Origin: an uncultured Eubacteriales bacterium
GTDB taxonomy: Bacteria > Bacillota > Clostridia > Christensenellales > CAG-138
DNA: 13,168 nucleotides
Direction of reading: 5' to 3'
Assembly (NCBI GenBank): GCA_900543475.1
Contig: UQRU01000054.1
Coordinates: 1 to 13,168 of the forward strand
How positions within the stretch are numbered: position 1 is the stretch's first letter; each line of letters opens with the position of its first letter. The position numbers and the translations under genes are program-made. Positions 6,444 through 13,168 of this stretch are shown in pieces. The notes beneath the pieces are model-generated. The model saw nothing but the letters and a program-made list of their open reading frames with translations, was not told the origin of the DNA and did no database searches.

Positions 6444-6470
6444 CGCAAAAAAAGGAGAAGCTCCTTGCGC
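6444..6470 (-). terminator. Terminator-like hairpin in the leader of the TIGR01440 gene (possible attenuator)
   Basis: On the minus strand AAGGAG, loop CTT, CTCCTT is followed directly by further T residues (a 7-base run in all, 6447-6453), with GCGC on both outer sides. It lies between the promoter and the ribosome site of the gene and ends 20 bases before the start codon. A terminator in this place implies readthrough control, but no alternative antiterminator fold was identified. Confidence 0.45.
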
Positions 6471-6484
6471 AAAATAAGTGGAGA

Positions 6485-6510
6485 CCCCGGCCCGGGCCCG
6501 CTGCCCGGGG
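6485..6510. repeat. GC-only hairpin in the TIGR01440 leader
   Basis: CCCCGG (6485-6490) pairs with CCGGGG (6505-6510), enclosing a CCCGGG self-complementary core. It lies between the minus-strand start site and the terminator-like hairpin, so the mRNA leader would contain two successive hairpins. Confidence 0.5.
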
Positions 6511-6526
6511 CCAGGATTTCCTTGCC

Positions 6527-6555
6527 ATTATACCCCTTTCCAAACCAGGACGCAA
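6527..6555 (-). promoter_or_regulatory. Promoter of the TIGR01440 gene
   Basis: On the minus strand a perfect TATAAT (6527-6532) lies 17 bases after TTGCGT (6550-6555). It gives a leader of roughly 95 bases before the start at 6424. It is back to back with the feoAB promoter, whose -35 box begins 18 bases away. Confidence 0.7.
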
Positions 6556-6572
6556 TGGATGTAGGCAGCCTC

Positions 6573-6602
6573 TTGACAAGGCTGCGGCAGGAAATCTATA
6601 CT
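6573..6602 (+). promoter_or_regulatory. Promoter of feoAB
   Basis: TTGACA (6573-6578) and TATACT (6597-6602) with an 18-base spacer, about 40 bases before the feoAB start. No convincing Fur or DtxR/IdeR operator was recognised by eye over or near it. Confidence 0.75.
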
Positions 6603-6642
6603 TATTCTGAATTGGTATGGCTGATGAAAGGGTAAATAGCGT

Positions 6643-9198
6643 ATGGATGGAGCAACGACGCGCAGGACCCTGGGGGCATTAAGCCCTGGGGAAAGCGGCT
6701 ATGTATATAGTGTAAACGCAGGCGACCCTCGGATGCGCCGGCGGATCGTGGATATGGGGATCACCCCGGGCACCCGGATCACCATCATAAAGACGGCGCC
6801 CATGGGGGACCCCATCGAGATCACCCTGCGGGGTTATTCCCTGTCCTTGCGGCGGGAAGACGCTTTGCAGATCACCCTTATGGACGAGGACGAAGCGCAA
6901 ACCCTCAGGCACAAGCAACAGGAAGCCCTGAAGGCCCATGAGCAGCGTTCCCGCAGCCAGTTGGGCCATGCTTCGGATACGGACCAGGCCAGCCACGAAC
7001 GGGCTGCCCGGCTGACAGTATCCTTTACCAGCGGCCATGGCGAGGGATATGCGGACCCTTCTGGGAGCAAACCAGGGCAAGAGCCAACGGATGATGAAGA
7101 TGGCCAGCCGGTGAAGCTGGCTCTGGTGGGCAATCCCAATTGCGGCAAAACCACCCTGTTCAACGCCATGACCGGCGGCCGGGAATATGTTGGCAATTGG
7201 CCGGGGGTAACGGTAGAAAAAAAGGAAGGCCGGGTCAAGCAGCCCAACCAGGGCCAGGTAGGCCAGGACGCCATCTGCACCCATGGCCATGACATTACCC
7301 TGGTGGACCTGCCGGGGATCTATTCCCTCTCCCCCCATTCCATGGAGGAACTGGTGGCCCGGCGGTTCATCGTGGAGGAAAAGCCCGACGCCATCATCAA
7401 CATTGTAGACGGCACCAACCTGGAACGGAACCTATACTTGACCGTACAGCTCATGGAGCTGGAACGGCCCATGATCATCGCCCTGAACATGATGGACGAG
7501 GTGGAAAAGCAGGGGGATCGGATCGACGTGGAGCGGCTCTCCCTGGAGCTGGGGGTGCCGGTGATCCCCATCTCTGCCCGGACCGGACTGGGGATCGACC
7601 AGCTGTTGGCCCAGGCCCAGCGGCTCATCCATGCCATCCATACCCAGTTCCACGAGGGCTTTAACATCGAGCCGGACGATCTGTACGACGACCTGACCCA
7701 TATGGCCCATCACCGGATCGGCCAATTGGTGGAACCCTATGTAAAAAAGGCGGGCTTGCCCCTTCACTGGGCCCAGATCAAGATCCTGGAAGGGGATGGC
7801 CTACTGCGGGAAAGCCTACACCTGCCTGAGGCGATATCCAAGCAGGTGGATGCGGTGGTGGCGGAATACGCCGCCGCCAGCCCCCTGGGGGACAACGAGA
7901 CCATGGTGGCGGACAGCCGTTACCGGTATGTGGAGCGGGTATGCGCCGCCGCCCTCAAGCGGGCCAGACGGCCGGAGGAGCTTTCCGCCGCCAACCGGAT
8001 CGACGCCATCCTTACCCATAAAATATGGGCCATGCCCATATTCCTGGGAATCATGCTGTTGATCTTCGCCCTGACATTTTCCACGGTGGGCGCCTGGCTT
8101 TCGGACCTGGTCAGCGAATCCATCGGTTCCCTGCTGATCCCCTTTGTGCGGCAAGCCTTGGAGAGCGCCGGCGCATTTACCTGGCTCACCGGCCTGGTAT
8201 GCGACGGCATCCTCACCGGGGTGGGGGGCGTGCTCACCTTCCTGCCCCAGATCGCCATCCTGTTTTTCTGCCTGTCCATGCTGGAGGATAGCGGCTATAT
8301 GAGCCGGATCGCCTTTATCATGGATAAGCCCATGCGCCGTTTCGGCCTTTCCGGCAAAAGTTTCATCCCTCTTTTAATGGGCTTTGGTTGCACCGTGCCC
8401 GCCGCCATGGGCGCCCGTACCATGGACAACGAAAAGGACAAGCGGATGACCATCCTGCTGCTGCCCTTTATGAGCTGTTCCGCCAAGCTGCCGGTCTATG
8501 GACTGATCGCCGGGGCGTTCTTTGCCAAGGGCAGAGGGCTGGTGATCTTCTCCCTGTATGGCCTGGGTATCCTGCTGGGCATTCTCTCCGGGCTGCTGTT
8601 TAAGAAAAAACTCTTCCAGGGCCAGGACGCTCCCTTTGTCATCGAGCTGCCTCCCTATCGCATCCCCACCGCACGGAACACCTTTACCCATGTTTGGGAA
8701 CGGGTCTCCCACTTTTTGCAAAAGGCCGGCACCATCATCTTCGCCATGAGCGTGATCCTGTGGTTTTTGCAGAACTACAGCTTCCAGCTCACCTTGGTTA
8801 CAGACGCCTCAAAAAGCATCCTAGGCGCCCTAGGCGGGCTTTTGGCCCCATTGTTCAAGCCCCAGGGCTTTGGCACCTGGCAGGCGGCTGTGGCCCTTTT
8901 AACGGGCCTCGTGGCCAAGGAGGCGGTGGTCTCCAGCCTGGCCATGTTCTATGGTTTTTCCCTATCCGCCCAGGATACCGCCATCGCGGCGGCGTTGTCC
9001 AATACCTTTACCCCCCGGGCCGCTTACGCCTTCCTGGTGTTCGTGCTGCTCTATACCCCTTGCGTGGCCGCCGTTTCCACCATGCGGCGGGAGCTGAATA
9101 GCCGGGGCTGGACCGCCTTTGCCGTGCTGTGGCAGATCGCCGTGGCCTATGTGGCCAGCTTCCTGGCCTATGCCTTCCTGGGGTTGTTTATGGCCTAG
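6643..9198 (+). CDS. feoB: Ferrous iron transporter, fused FeoA-FeoB
   Basis: An 851-residue inner membrane Fe(II) importer. Residues 6-79 are a FeoA (SH3-like) domain; 80-155 are a polar, charged linker. The G domain follows with G1 GNPNCGKT (163-170), G2 region GNWPGVT (184-190), G3 DLPG (222-225), G4 NMMD (282-285) and G5 SARTG (311-315). Compared with the usual layout, about 15 extra residues (around 198-213, including a Cys and His) lie between G2 and G3. The membrane part runs from about 464 to the end and carries the two Cys-containing gate motifs, SCSAKLP (C612) and YTPCVAAVS (C807), expected on the iron path. The start ATG has AAAGGG 10 bases upstream. FeoA fused to FeoB is known in some Firmicutes. 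The gene stands alone under its own promoter; no FeoC-like gene follows. Confidence 0.96.
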   Translation: MDGATTRRTLGALSPGESGYVYSVNAGDPRMRRRIVDMGITPGTRITIIKTAPMGDPIEITLRGYSLSLRREDALQITLMDEDEAQTLRHKQQEALKAHEQRSRSQLGHASDTDQASHERAARLTVSFTSGHGEGYADPSGSKPGQEPTDDEDGQPVKLALVGNPNCGKTTLFNAMTGGREYVGNWPGVTVEKKEGRVKQPNQGQVGQDAICTHGHDITLVDLPGIYSLSPHSMEELVARRFIVEEKPDAIINIVDGTNLERNLYLTVQLMELERPMIIALNMMDEVEKQGDRIDVERLSLELGVPVIPISARTGLGIDQLLAQAQRLIHAIHTQFHEGFNIEPDDLYDDLTHMAHHRIGQLVEPYVKKAGLPLHWAQIKILEGDGLLRESLHLPEAISKQVDAVVAEYAAASPLGDNETMVADSRYRYVERVCAAALKRARRPEELSAANRIDAILTHKIWAMPIFLGIMLLIFALTFSTVGAWLSDLVSESIGSLLIPFVRQALESAGAFTWLTGLVCDGILTGVGGVLTFLPQIAILFFCLSMLEDSGYMSRIAFIMDKPMRRFGLSGKSFIPLLMGFGCTVPAAMGARTMDNEKDKRMTILLLPFMSCSAKLPVYGLIAGAFFAKGRGLVIFSLYGLGILLGILSGLLFKKKLFQGQDAPFVIELPPYRIPTARNTFTHVWERVSHFLQKAGTIIFAMSVILWFLQNYSFQLTLVTDASKSILGALGGLLAPLFKPQGFGTWQAAVALLTGLVAKEAVVSSLAMFYGFSLSAQDTAIAAALSNTFTPRAAYAFLVFVLLYTPCVAAVSTMRRELNSRGWTAFAVLWQIAVAYVASFLAYAFLGLFMA

Positions 9199-9253
9199 CG
9201 CCGTTACGGACCGACATCGAAAAGATTGCCCGTAACATTTCACAGAAAAGCCT

Positions 9254-9282
9254 GTTTTATCCATTCCCCTTTATGTTATACT
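9254..9282 (+). promoter_or_regulatory. Candidate promoter of hpf
   Basis: TATACT (9277-9282) is a good -10 box about 75 bases before the hpf start. No good -35 box is visible at the right distance (GTTTTA at 9254-9259, 17-base spacer), so an alternative sigma factor or an activator is possible. Confidence 0.45.
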
Positions 9283-9311
9283 AAGACTATAGAAGAAAGT
9301 GCGCCGTCCGT

Positions 9312-9339
9312 CCGGGTCCCGGCCCGGCGCCGGCGCGGG
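9312..9339 (+). repeat. GC-rich palindromes in the hpf leader
   Basis: CCGGG-T-CCCGG (9312-9322) is followed by a second GC-only palindrome (9323-9339). They sit directly before the AAGGGG ribosome site (9341-9346) of hpf and could affect translation start or mRNA stability. Confidence 0.45.
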
Positions 9340-9355
9340 AAAGGGGAATGAGAAT

Positions 9356-9886
9356 ATGCGTATTACCATCACGGGCAAGAACATTGAGGTATCGGAATAC
9401 CTCTCGGATCTCGTAACCAAAAAGGTATCCAAGCTTGACAAGTATTTCCCCGAGGACACCGAAGCACATGTTACCCTGGCGGTAGAGCGCAACCGCCACA
9501 TCGTTGAGGTTACGATCCCCTATGCCGGCGGCATCATTCGCGGCGAAGTGGCTTCCGGCGATATGTATGCTTCCGTGGACAGCGTGCTGGCCAAATTGGA
9601 GCACCAGATCGTACGGCATCGCACCAAGCTGGAAAAGAACCTGCGGCAGGGCGCCTTCCGGGCAGAGCCTGTCTATGCCCCCTTAGAGGATGGGGAGGAG
9701 GAAGAGCGCAAGGTCGTTCGGGTAAAGCGGTTTGCCATCAAGCCCATGAGCGTGGAGGAAGCCATTTTGCAGATGGAGCTGCTGGGCCATTCCTTCTACG
9801 TGTTTGAGAATGCGGAAGAGGGCCATGTAAACGTCCTGTATCAGCGCAAAGATGGCAACTATGGTTTGATCGAGCCGGAATATTGA
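9356..9886 (+). CDS. hpf: Long-form ribosome hibernation promoting factor (HPF/RaiA)
   Basis: A 176-residue protein. Residues 1-100 are the S30AE/YfiA domain that binds the small subunit where tRNA and mRNA sit (MRITITGKNIEVSEYL, then LDKYFPEDTEAHV, with basic residues at 84-95). After an acidic linker (111-118) the C-terminal domain from about 123 (VKRFAIKPM, EEAILQMELLGHSFYVF, VLYQRKDGNYGLIEP) is the one that lets two ribosomes pair as 100S particles. This two-domain length is the long form found in Firmicutes. The start at 9356 has AAGGGG 9 bases upstream; the in-frame ATG at 9299 would add a GC-rich leader peptide and is rejected. The gene is single, with a terminator after it. Confidence 0.96.
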   Translation: MRITITGKNIEVSEYLSDLVTKKVSKLDKYFPEDTEAHVTLAVERNRHIVEVTIPYAGGIIRGEVASGDMYASVDSVLAKLEHQIVRHRTKLEKNLRQGAFRAEPVYAPLEDGEEEERKVVRVKRFAIKPMSVEEAILQMELLGHSFYVFENAEEGHVNVLYQRKDGNYGLIEPEY

Positions 9887-9947
9887 TCCATATAAATGGT
9901 ACCCTGCCATGGGGCCTGTGCCCTGTGGCCCCCACATTGCCCAACGG

Positions 9948-9979
9948 GGACGGCATGGCGGCAGCCATGCCGTCCTTTT
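9948..9979 (+). terminator. Intrinsic terminator of hpf
   Basis: Perfect 12-bp stem GGACGGCATGGC (9948-9959) with GCCATGCCGTCC (9964-9975), loop GGCA, then TTTT. It lies about 60 bases after the hpf stop. Confidence 0.85.
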
Positions 9980-10088
9980 GTATGGGAATGGGAAGAACCG
10001 TTTTTGCAATATATCCCGCCGGGCGTACGCAAGCCGCCTGCCCGCTGCATGAAAAGATGTCGAATTCTGGAGCAGGGTGCTTTTTGGC
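9980..10088. other. Intergenic stretch between the hpf terminator and the nrd promoter
   Basis: No gene is visible. Complementary segments GCAAGCC (10029-10035) with GGCTTGC (10086-10092) and CCTGC (10037-10041) with GCAGG (10072-10076) could form a modest nested fold that reaches into the nrd -35 region. No known riboswitch signature was recognised. Confidence 0.4.
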
Positions 10089-10117
10089 TTGCATGGAAGC
10101 TACCAAATATGTATACT
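10089..10117 (+). promoter_or_regulatory. Promoter of nrdDG
   Basis: TTGCAT (10089-10094) and TATACT (10112-10117) with a 17-base spacer. The -10 box is covered by the first candidate NrdR box, the arrangement expected for repression. Confidence 0.6.
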
Positions 10118-10147
10118 AGATAGGCAAGCGTATACTATATGTTGTGC
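10102..10147 (+). promoter_or_regulatory. Pair of candidate NrdR boxes
   Basis: Box 1 ACCAAATATGTATACT (10102-10117) and box 2 ATACTATATGTTGTGC (10132-10147) share the ATATGT core and lie 30 bp apart, close to three helix turns. Paired AT-rich 16-bp boxes of the type ACACWATATWTWGTGT at such spacing, just before a ribonucleotide reductase gene, are the hallmark of NrdR, the ATP-cone repressor. Box 2 matches the known pattern better than box 1. The nrdR gene itself is not in the window. Confidence 0.65.
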
Positions 10148-10195
10148 CACAAGGGAAAAAGCCTGGGGCGCGGGAATCGACAAAGGAGTAGGGAC

Positions 10196-12496
10196 ATGAT
10201 CGACAGCATTAAAAAACGAGATGGCCGGATCGTGGCGTTTGATTTGGAAAAGATCACAGCCGCCATTGAAAAAGCCTTTGCAGCGACTGGCCTGCACAGG
10301 GAGGACCCGGCGGCGCTGGCCGCCCAGGTGGCCGCCCGTTTGGAGGAAGCGGGGCTAAACCAGCCGGAGGTGGAACAGATCCAGGATTGCGTAGAGCAGG
10401 TGTTGATCGACAATGGGCATGTGCGCACCGCCAAGGCGTATATCCTTTACCGGGCGGAACGCACCCGGATCCGCCAGGCCAATACCCGGCTGATGAAGAT
10501 CTATGAGGACATCACCTATACCGATGCCAGCGACAGCGACATCAAGCGGGAAAACGCCAACATCGACGGCAATACCGCCATGGGCTCCATGCTCAAATAC
10601 GGCAGCGAGGGTGCCAAGCAGTTTTACGAGATGTTCGTCCTGCACCCGGAGCATGCCCAGGCCCATCGGGAAGGGGATATCCATATCCATGACCTGGATT
10701 TTTATACCCTGACCACCACCTGTTGCCAGATCGACCTATTGCAGCTGTTTGCCGGGGGATTTTCCACCGGCCATGGGGTTTTGCGGGAGCCCAAGCATAT
10801 ATCCAGCTATGCGGCCCTGGCCTGTATTGCCATCCAGTCCAACCAGAACGACCAGCATGGGGGCCAAAGCATCGTGAATTTCGATTATGGCCTGGCCCCC
10901 GGCGTGGCCAAGACCTACCGGCAAAACTATACCCGGCACCTGGCCAGGAGCCTGGAACTGCTGGGCCTGGACAAGGCGGCGGTGGAGGCGGGCCAAAAGG
11001 CGGCGGAAGCCTTGGGCCTTGCCCCCTGCCTGGACGACGGCAACGGCTATCTGAAAGCGGAGGCAACGGCTTATTTGGAAGCGGGGGTGGACGAGGAAGC
11101 CTTCCTCAGGGCCCAGGCCTTTGCCAGGGACAAGGCATTGGAGGATACGGACCGGGAGACCTATAAGGCCATGGTGGCCCTGATCCACAACCTGAACACC
11201 ATGCATTCCCGGGCAGGAGCCCAGACGCCCTTTTCCAGCATCAACTACGGCATGGACGTGAGCGCCGAAGGCCGTATGGTGATGAAAAACGTGCTCCTGG
11301 CCACCGAGGCGGGCCTGGGCCATGGGGAGACCCCCATCTTCCCCATCCAGATCTTCCGGGTCAAGGAGGGGGTCAACTATAACCCCGGGGATCCCAACTA
11401 CGACCTGTTCCGCCTGGCCTGCCGGTGCAGCGCCAAGCGGCTCTTCCCGAATTTCTCCTTCCTGGACGCCCCCTTTAACCTGGCCTATTACAAGCCCGGC
11501 CGCTATGAGACGGAAGTGGGCTATATGGGCTGCCGCACCCGGGTCATGGGGAACGTGTACGACCCGGATAATCAGATCGCGCCCCGGCGGGGCAACCTGA
11601 GCTTTACCACCATCAACCTGCCCCGGATCGCCATATTGGCCAACGGCAACATCGAATGGTTCTTCGACGAGCTGGACCGGAAGATCGACCTGTGCGTGGA
11701 GCAGCTGTTGGAGCGGTTCGCCATCCAGTGCAAGAAGAAGGTTTGCAATTATCCCTTCCTCATGGGGGAGGGCTGCTGGCTGGGCAGCGAGAACCTGGGC
11801 TGGAACGACGAGGTGGGGGAGGTGCTCAAGCACGGCACCCTGTCCGTGGGCTTCATCGGCCTGGCGGAATGCCTCAAGGCCCTCATCGGCCAGCACCACG
11901 GGGAAAGCCAACGGGCACAAAACCTGGGCTTGGAGATCATCTCCCACATGCGCAAGCGCATGGATGACATCTCCCAGGCCCGCAAGCTGAACGTTACCCT
12001 GCTGGCCACGCCGGCGGAAGGGTTATCCGGCCGGTTCGTTAAGCTGGACCGTAAGCGGTTCGGGGCCCTTCCCGGCATCACCGACCGGGAATACTATACC
12101 AATAGCTTCCATGTGCCGGTGTATTTCCCCATCGGCGCCTTCGACAAGATCCGGCTGGAGGCCCCCTACCATGCCCTGACCAATGCGGGGCATATCAGCT
12201 ATGTGGAATTGGACGGGGATACGGCCCAGAACCTGGAGGCCTTTGAGCGCATCGTGCGGTGCATGAAGGAGGCGGGGATCGGCTATGGCTCCATCAACCA
12301 CCCGGTGGACCGGGACGGGGTATGCGGCTATAACGGCATCATCGGGGATACCTGCCCCCGGTGCGGCAGGGCGGAGCATGAAGGCCCCCACTTCCAGCGG
12401 ATCCGGCGGATCACCGGGTATCTGGTGGGCACCATGGATAAATGGAACGACGCCAAGCGGGCGGAAGAAGCCCAGCGGGTGAAGCATACCCTATAG
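10196..12496 (+). CDS. nrdD: Anaerobic (class III) ribonucleoside-triphosphate reductase
   Basis: A 766-residue glycyl radical enzyme that reduces ribonucleoside triphosphates to deoxy forms without oxygen. Residues 1-95 are an ATP-cone (KKRDGRIVAFDLEKI, later VRTAKAYILYRAERTRIR) that senses ATP/dATP for overall activity. The barrel follows with GDIHIHDLDFY (160-170), CCQIDLLQLFAGGF and the NYPFLMGEGCWLGS segment, whose Cys may be the thiyl radical site. Near the end a zinc site is seen at C710, C720 and C723. The glycyl radical loop RRITGYL has G741 as the likely radical residue. The expected first zinc cysteine (three residues before C710) is Asp here. ATG start with AAAGGAG 7 bases upstream. 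The activase gene nrdG follows after 10 bases. Confidence 0.97.
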   Translation: MIDSIKKRDGRIVAFDLEKITAAIEKAFAATGLHREDPAALAAQVAARLEEAGLNQPEVEQIQDCVEQVLIDNGHVRTAKAYILYRAERTRIRQANTRLMKIYEDITYTDASDSDIKRENANIDGNTAMGSMLKYGSEGAKQFYEMFVLHPEHAQAHREGDIHIHDLDFYTLTTTCCQIDLLQLFAGGFSTGHGVLREPKHISSYAALACIAIQSNQNDQHGGQSIVNFDYGLAPGVAKTYRQNYTRHLARSLELLGLDKAAVEAGQKAAEALGLAPCLDDGNGYLKAEATAYLEAGVDEEAFLRAQAFARDKALEDTDRETYKAMVALIHNLNTMHSRAGAQTPFSSINYGMDVSAEGRMVMKNVLLATEAGLGHGETPIFPIQIFRVKEGVNYNPGDPNYDLFRLACRCSAKRLFPNFSFLDAPFNLAYYKPGRYETEVGYMGCRTRVMGNVYDPDNQIAPRRGNLSFTTINLPRIAILANGNIEWFFDELDRKIDLCVEQLLERFAIQCKKKVCNYPFLMGEGCWLGSENLGWNDEVGEVLKHGTLSVGFIGLAECLKALIGQHHGESQRAQNLGLEIISHMRKRMDDISQARKLNVTLLATPAEGLSGRFVKLDRKRFGALPGITDREYYTNSFHVPVYFPIGAFDKIRLEAPYHALTNAGHISYVELDGDTAQNLEAFERIVRCMKEAGIGYGSINHPVDRDGVCGYNGIIGDTCPRCGRAEHEGPHFQRIRRITGYLVGTMDKWNDAKRAEEAQRVKHTL

Positions 12497-12506
12497 GAGG
12501 CGCCCC

Positions 12507-13016
12507 ATGCGGATACGGGTATTCGGTTTGGTGCAGGATTCCATTGTGGATGGGCCGGGGCTGCGGACGGCGGTGTTTGTCCAGGGCTGTTCCCATCATT
12601 GTCCGGGTTGCCACAATCCAGGCTCCCACGACCCCAACGCCGGCCAGGAAATGGATACGGAGGACATCCTGGCCAAGATGCGGCATAATCCCCTTTGCGG
12701 GGGCTTGACCCTTTCCGGGGGGGAACCCTTTGAGCAGGCGGCGGCCTGCCTGGCGCTGGCCCAAGGGGCCCACGCCATGGGGAAGCAGGTATGGGCCTAT
12801 ACGGGCTACACCCTGGAGGAACTGCGGGCCATGGAGGACCCGGCCGTACAGGGCTTGCTTCAGGAGGCGGACGTGCTGGTGGACGGGCCTTATTTGGAGG
12901 CCCAGCGCTCCCTGGAGCTGAAGTTCCGGGGCAGCAAGAACCAGCGGCTCATCGACTTGAAAAAGACCGGGGACGGGCCTGTGGTGCTATGGCAGGACCC
13001 CTGGGATGACCTTTAA
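12507..13016 (+). CDS. nrdG: Anaerobic ribonucleotide reductase activating protein (radical SAM)
   Basis: A 169-residue radical S-adenosylmethionine enzyme that places the glycyl radical on NrdD. The cluster motif is CSHHCPGC with C28, C32 and C35, the usual CxxxCxxC spacing. SGGEP (70-74) is the SAM-binding motif. DGPGLRTAVFVQGC and VDGPYLE are also typical of NrdG. Length is normal for the family. The nrdD stop codon overlaps the AGGAGG ribosome site (12495-12500), 6 bases before the ATG, so the two genes are co-transcribed and probably translationally coupled. A strong terminator follows. Confidence 0.97.
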   Translation: MRIRVFGLVQDSIVDGPGLRTAVFVQGCSHHCPGCHNPGSHDPNAGQEMDTEDILAKMRHNPLCGGLTLSGGEPFEQAAACLALAQGAHAMGKQVWAYTGYTLEELRAMEDPAVQGLLQEADVLVDGPYLEAQRSLELKFRGSKNQRLIDLKKTGDGPVVLWQDPWDDL

Positions 13017-13028
13017 CGCAGGAACGAA

Positions 13029-13054
13029 AAAAAGGCGGCTTTGGCCGCCTTTTT
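13029..13054. terminator. Intrinsic terminator of nrdDG, symmetrical
   Basis: AAAAAGGCGGC (13029-13039) pairs with GCCGCCTTTTT (13044-13054) around loop TTTG, 13 bases after the nrdG stop. The A and T tracts on both sides make it usable from either strand. Confidence 0.88.
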
Positions 13055-13059
13055 GGCTG

Positions 13060-13089
13060 TCGAAAAAGTGGCTTGCGCCACTTTTTCGA
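13060..13089. repeat. Perfect 13-bp inverted repeat with TTGC loop
   Basis: TCGAAAAAGTGGC and GCCACTTTTTCGA enclose TTGC. It comes 5 bases after the nrdG terminator. It resembles a terminator but T residues are inside the stem, and it shares the TTTTTCGA string and TTGC loop with the hairpin region at 63-101. Confidence 0.85.
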
Positions 13090-13094
13090 GGTTT

Positions 13095-13134
13095 CATAGC
13101 TCCCTTGCGCCTACGGCGCGGCCAGGGAGCTATG
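13095..13134. repeat. Nested inverted repeat
   Basis: CATAGCTCCCT (13095-13105) pairs with AGGGAGCTATG (13124-13134). Within it GCGCC-TAC-GGCGC (13107-13119) forms a second hairpin. No reading frame or U tract is attached. Confidence 0.8.
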
Positions 13135-13143
13135 CAGAGAAAC

Positions 13144-13164
13144 CCTTGCTACGCAAGGCTTTTT
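13144..13164 (+). terminator. Short hairpin with T tract near the window edge
   Basis: CCTTGC-TAC-GCAAGG followed by CTTTTT on the plus strand. It may be a second terminator or part of the hairpin-rich element that begins at 13060; the element could continue beyond the window. Confidence 0.5.
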
Positions 13165-13168
13165 GCGG

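Noticed and set aside
6560..6640. Fur or DtxR type operator at the feoAB promoter
   Set aside because: No sequence close to the known palindromes could be found by eye.
10001..10092. Riboswitch upstream of nrdD
   Set aside because: Nested complementary segments exist but lie upstream of the predicted promoter, and no known riboswitch core was recognised.
9883..10119. Short plus-strand frame after hpf
   Set aside because: It reads through the hpf terminator hairpin and has no ribosome site or domain.
10736..11947. Minus-strand open frame of about 403 codons
   Set aside because: Fully antisense to nrdD, with no ribosome site and no recognisable domain.

Overview
The window reads as a chromosomal segment of a GC-rich, strictly anaerobic Firmicute, most likely a gut-type Clostridia of the Oscillospiraceae kind. 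This is inferred from strong AGGAGG-type ribosome sites, sigma-A style promoters, a class III (oxygen-sensitive) ribonucleotide reductase, a ferrous iron transporter, a long-form HPF and a VTC/DUF4956/CotH cluster. No phage, transposase, CRISPR, tRNA or rRNA gene was seen. The taxonomic call rests on gene content and style only.

Layout: (1) 1-3568, a plus-strand operon of a VTC-type polyphosphate polymerase-like protein, a DUF4956 membrane protein and a secreted or anchored CotH kinase-like protein, bounded by terminators. (2) 3579-4896, a new promoter driving an SPFH/Band 7 membrane protein and, one base later, a ribbon-helix-helix protein. (3) 4897-5245, a convergent intergenic region with a 129-nt GC-rich element that folds on paper into a near-perfect cloverleaf (long closing stem plus three hairpins), then a terminator. 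(4) 5246-6424, minus strand: a small two-zinc-ribbon protein, a structured non-coding RNA with its own promoter (best guess raiA-motif RNA), and a TIGR01440/UPF0340 protein with a hairpin-rich leader. (5) 6573-9198, divergent promoter and a fused FeoA-FeoB iron transporter. (6) 9356-9886, long-form ribosome hibernation factor HPF/RaiA with terminator. (7) 10089-13054, a promoter overlapped by a likely pair of NrdR boxes, then nrdD and its activase nrdG, closed by a terminator. (8) 13055-13168, a run of further hairpins.

How the parts fit: nrdDG supplies deoxynucleotides without oxygen, probably under NrdR control. FeoAB brings in Fe(II), which is needed for iron-sulfur proteins such as NrdG. 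HPF silences ribosomes in stationary phase, and the candidate RNA in the same window may belong to the family often linked to raiA genes. The VTC/DUF4956/CotH trio is a recurrent but poorly understood cell-envelope or polyphosphate module. The least explained items are the cloverleaf element, the minus-strand structured RNA and the SPFH-RHH pair.
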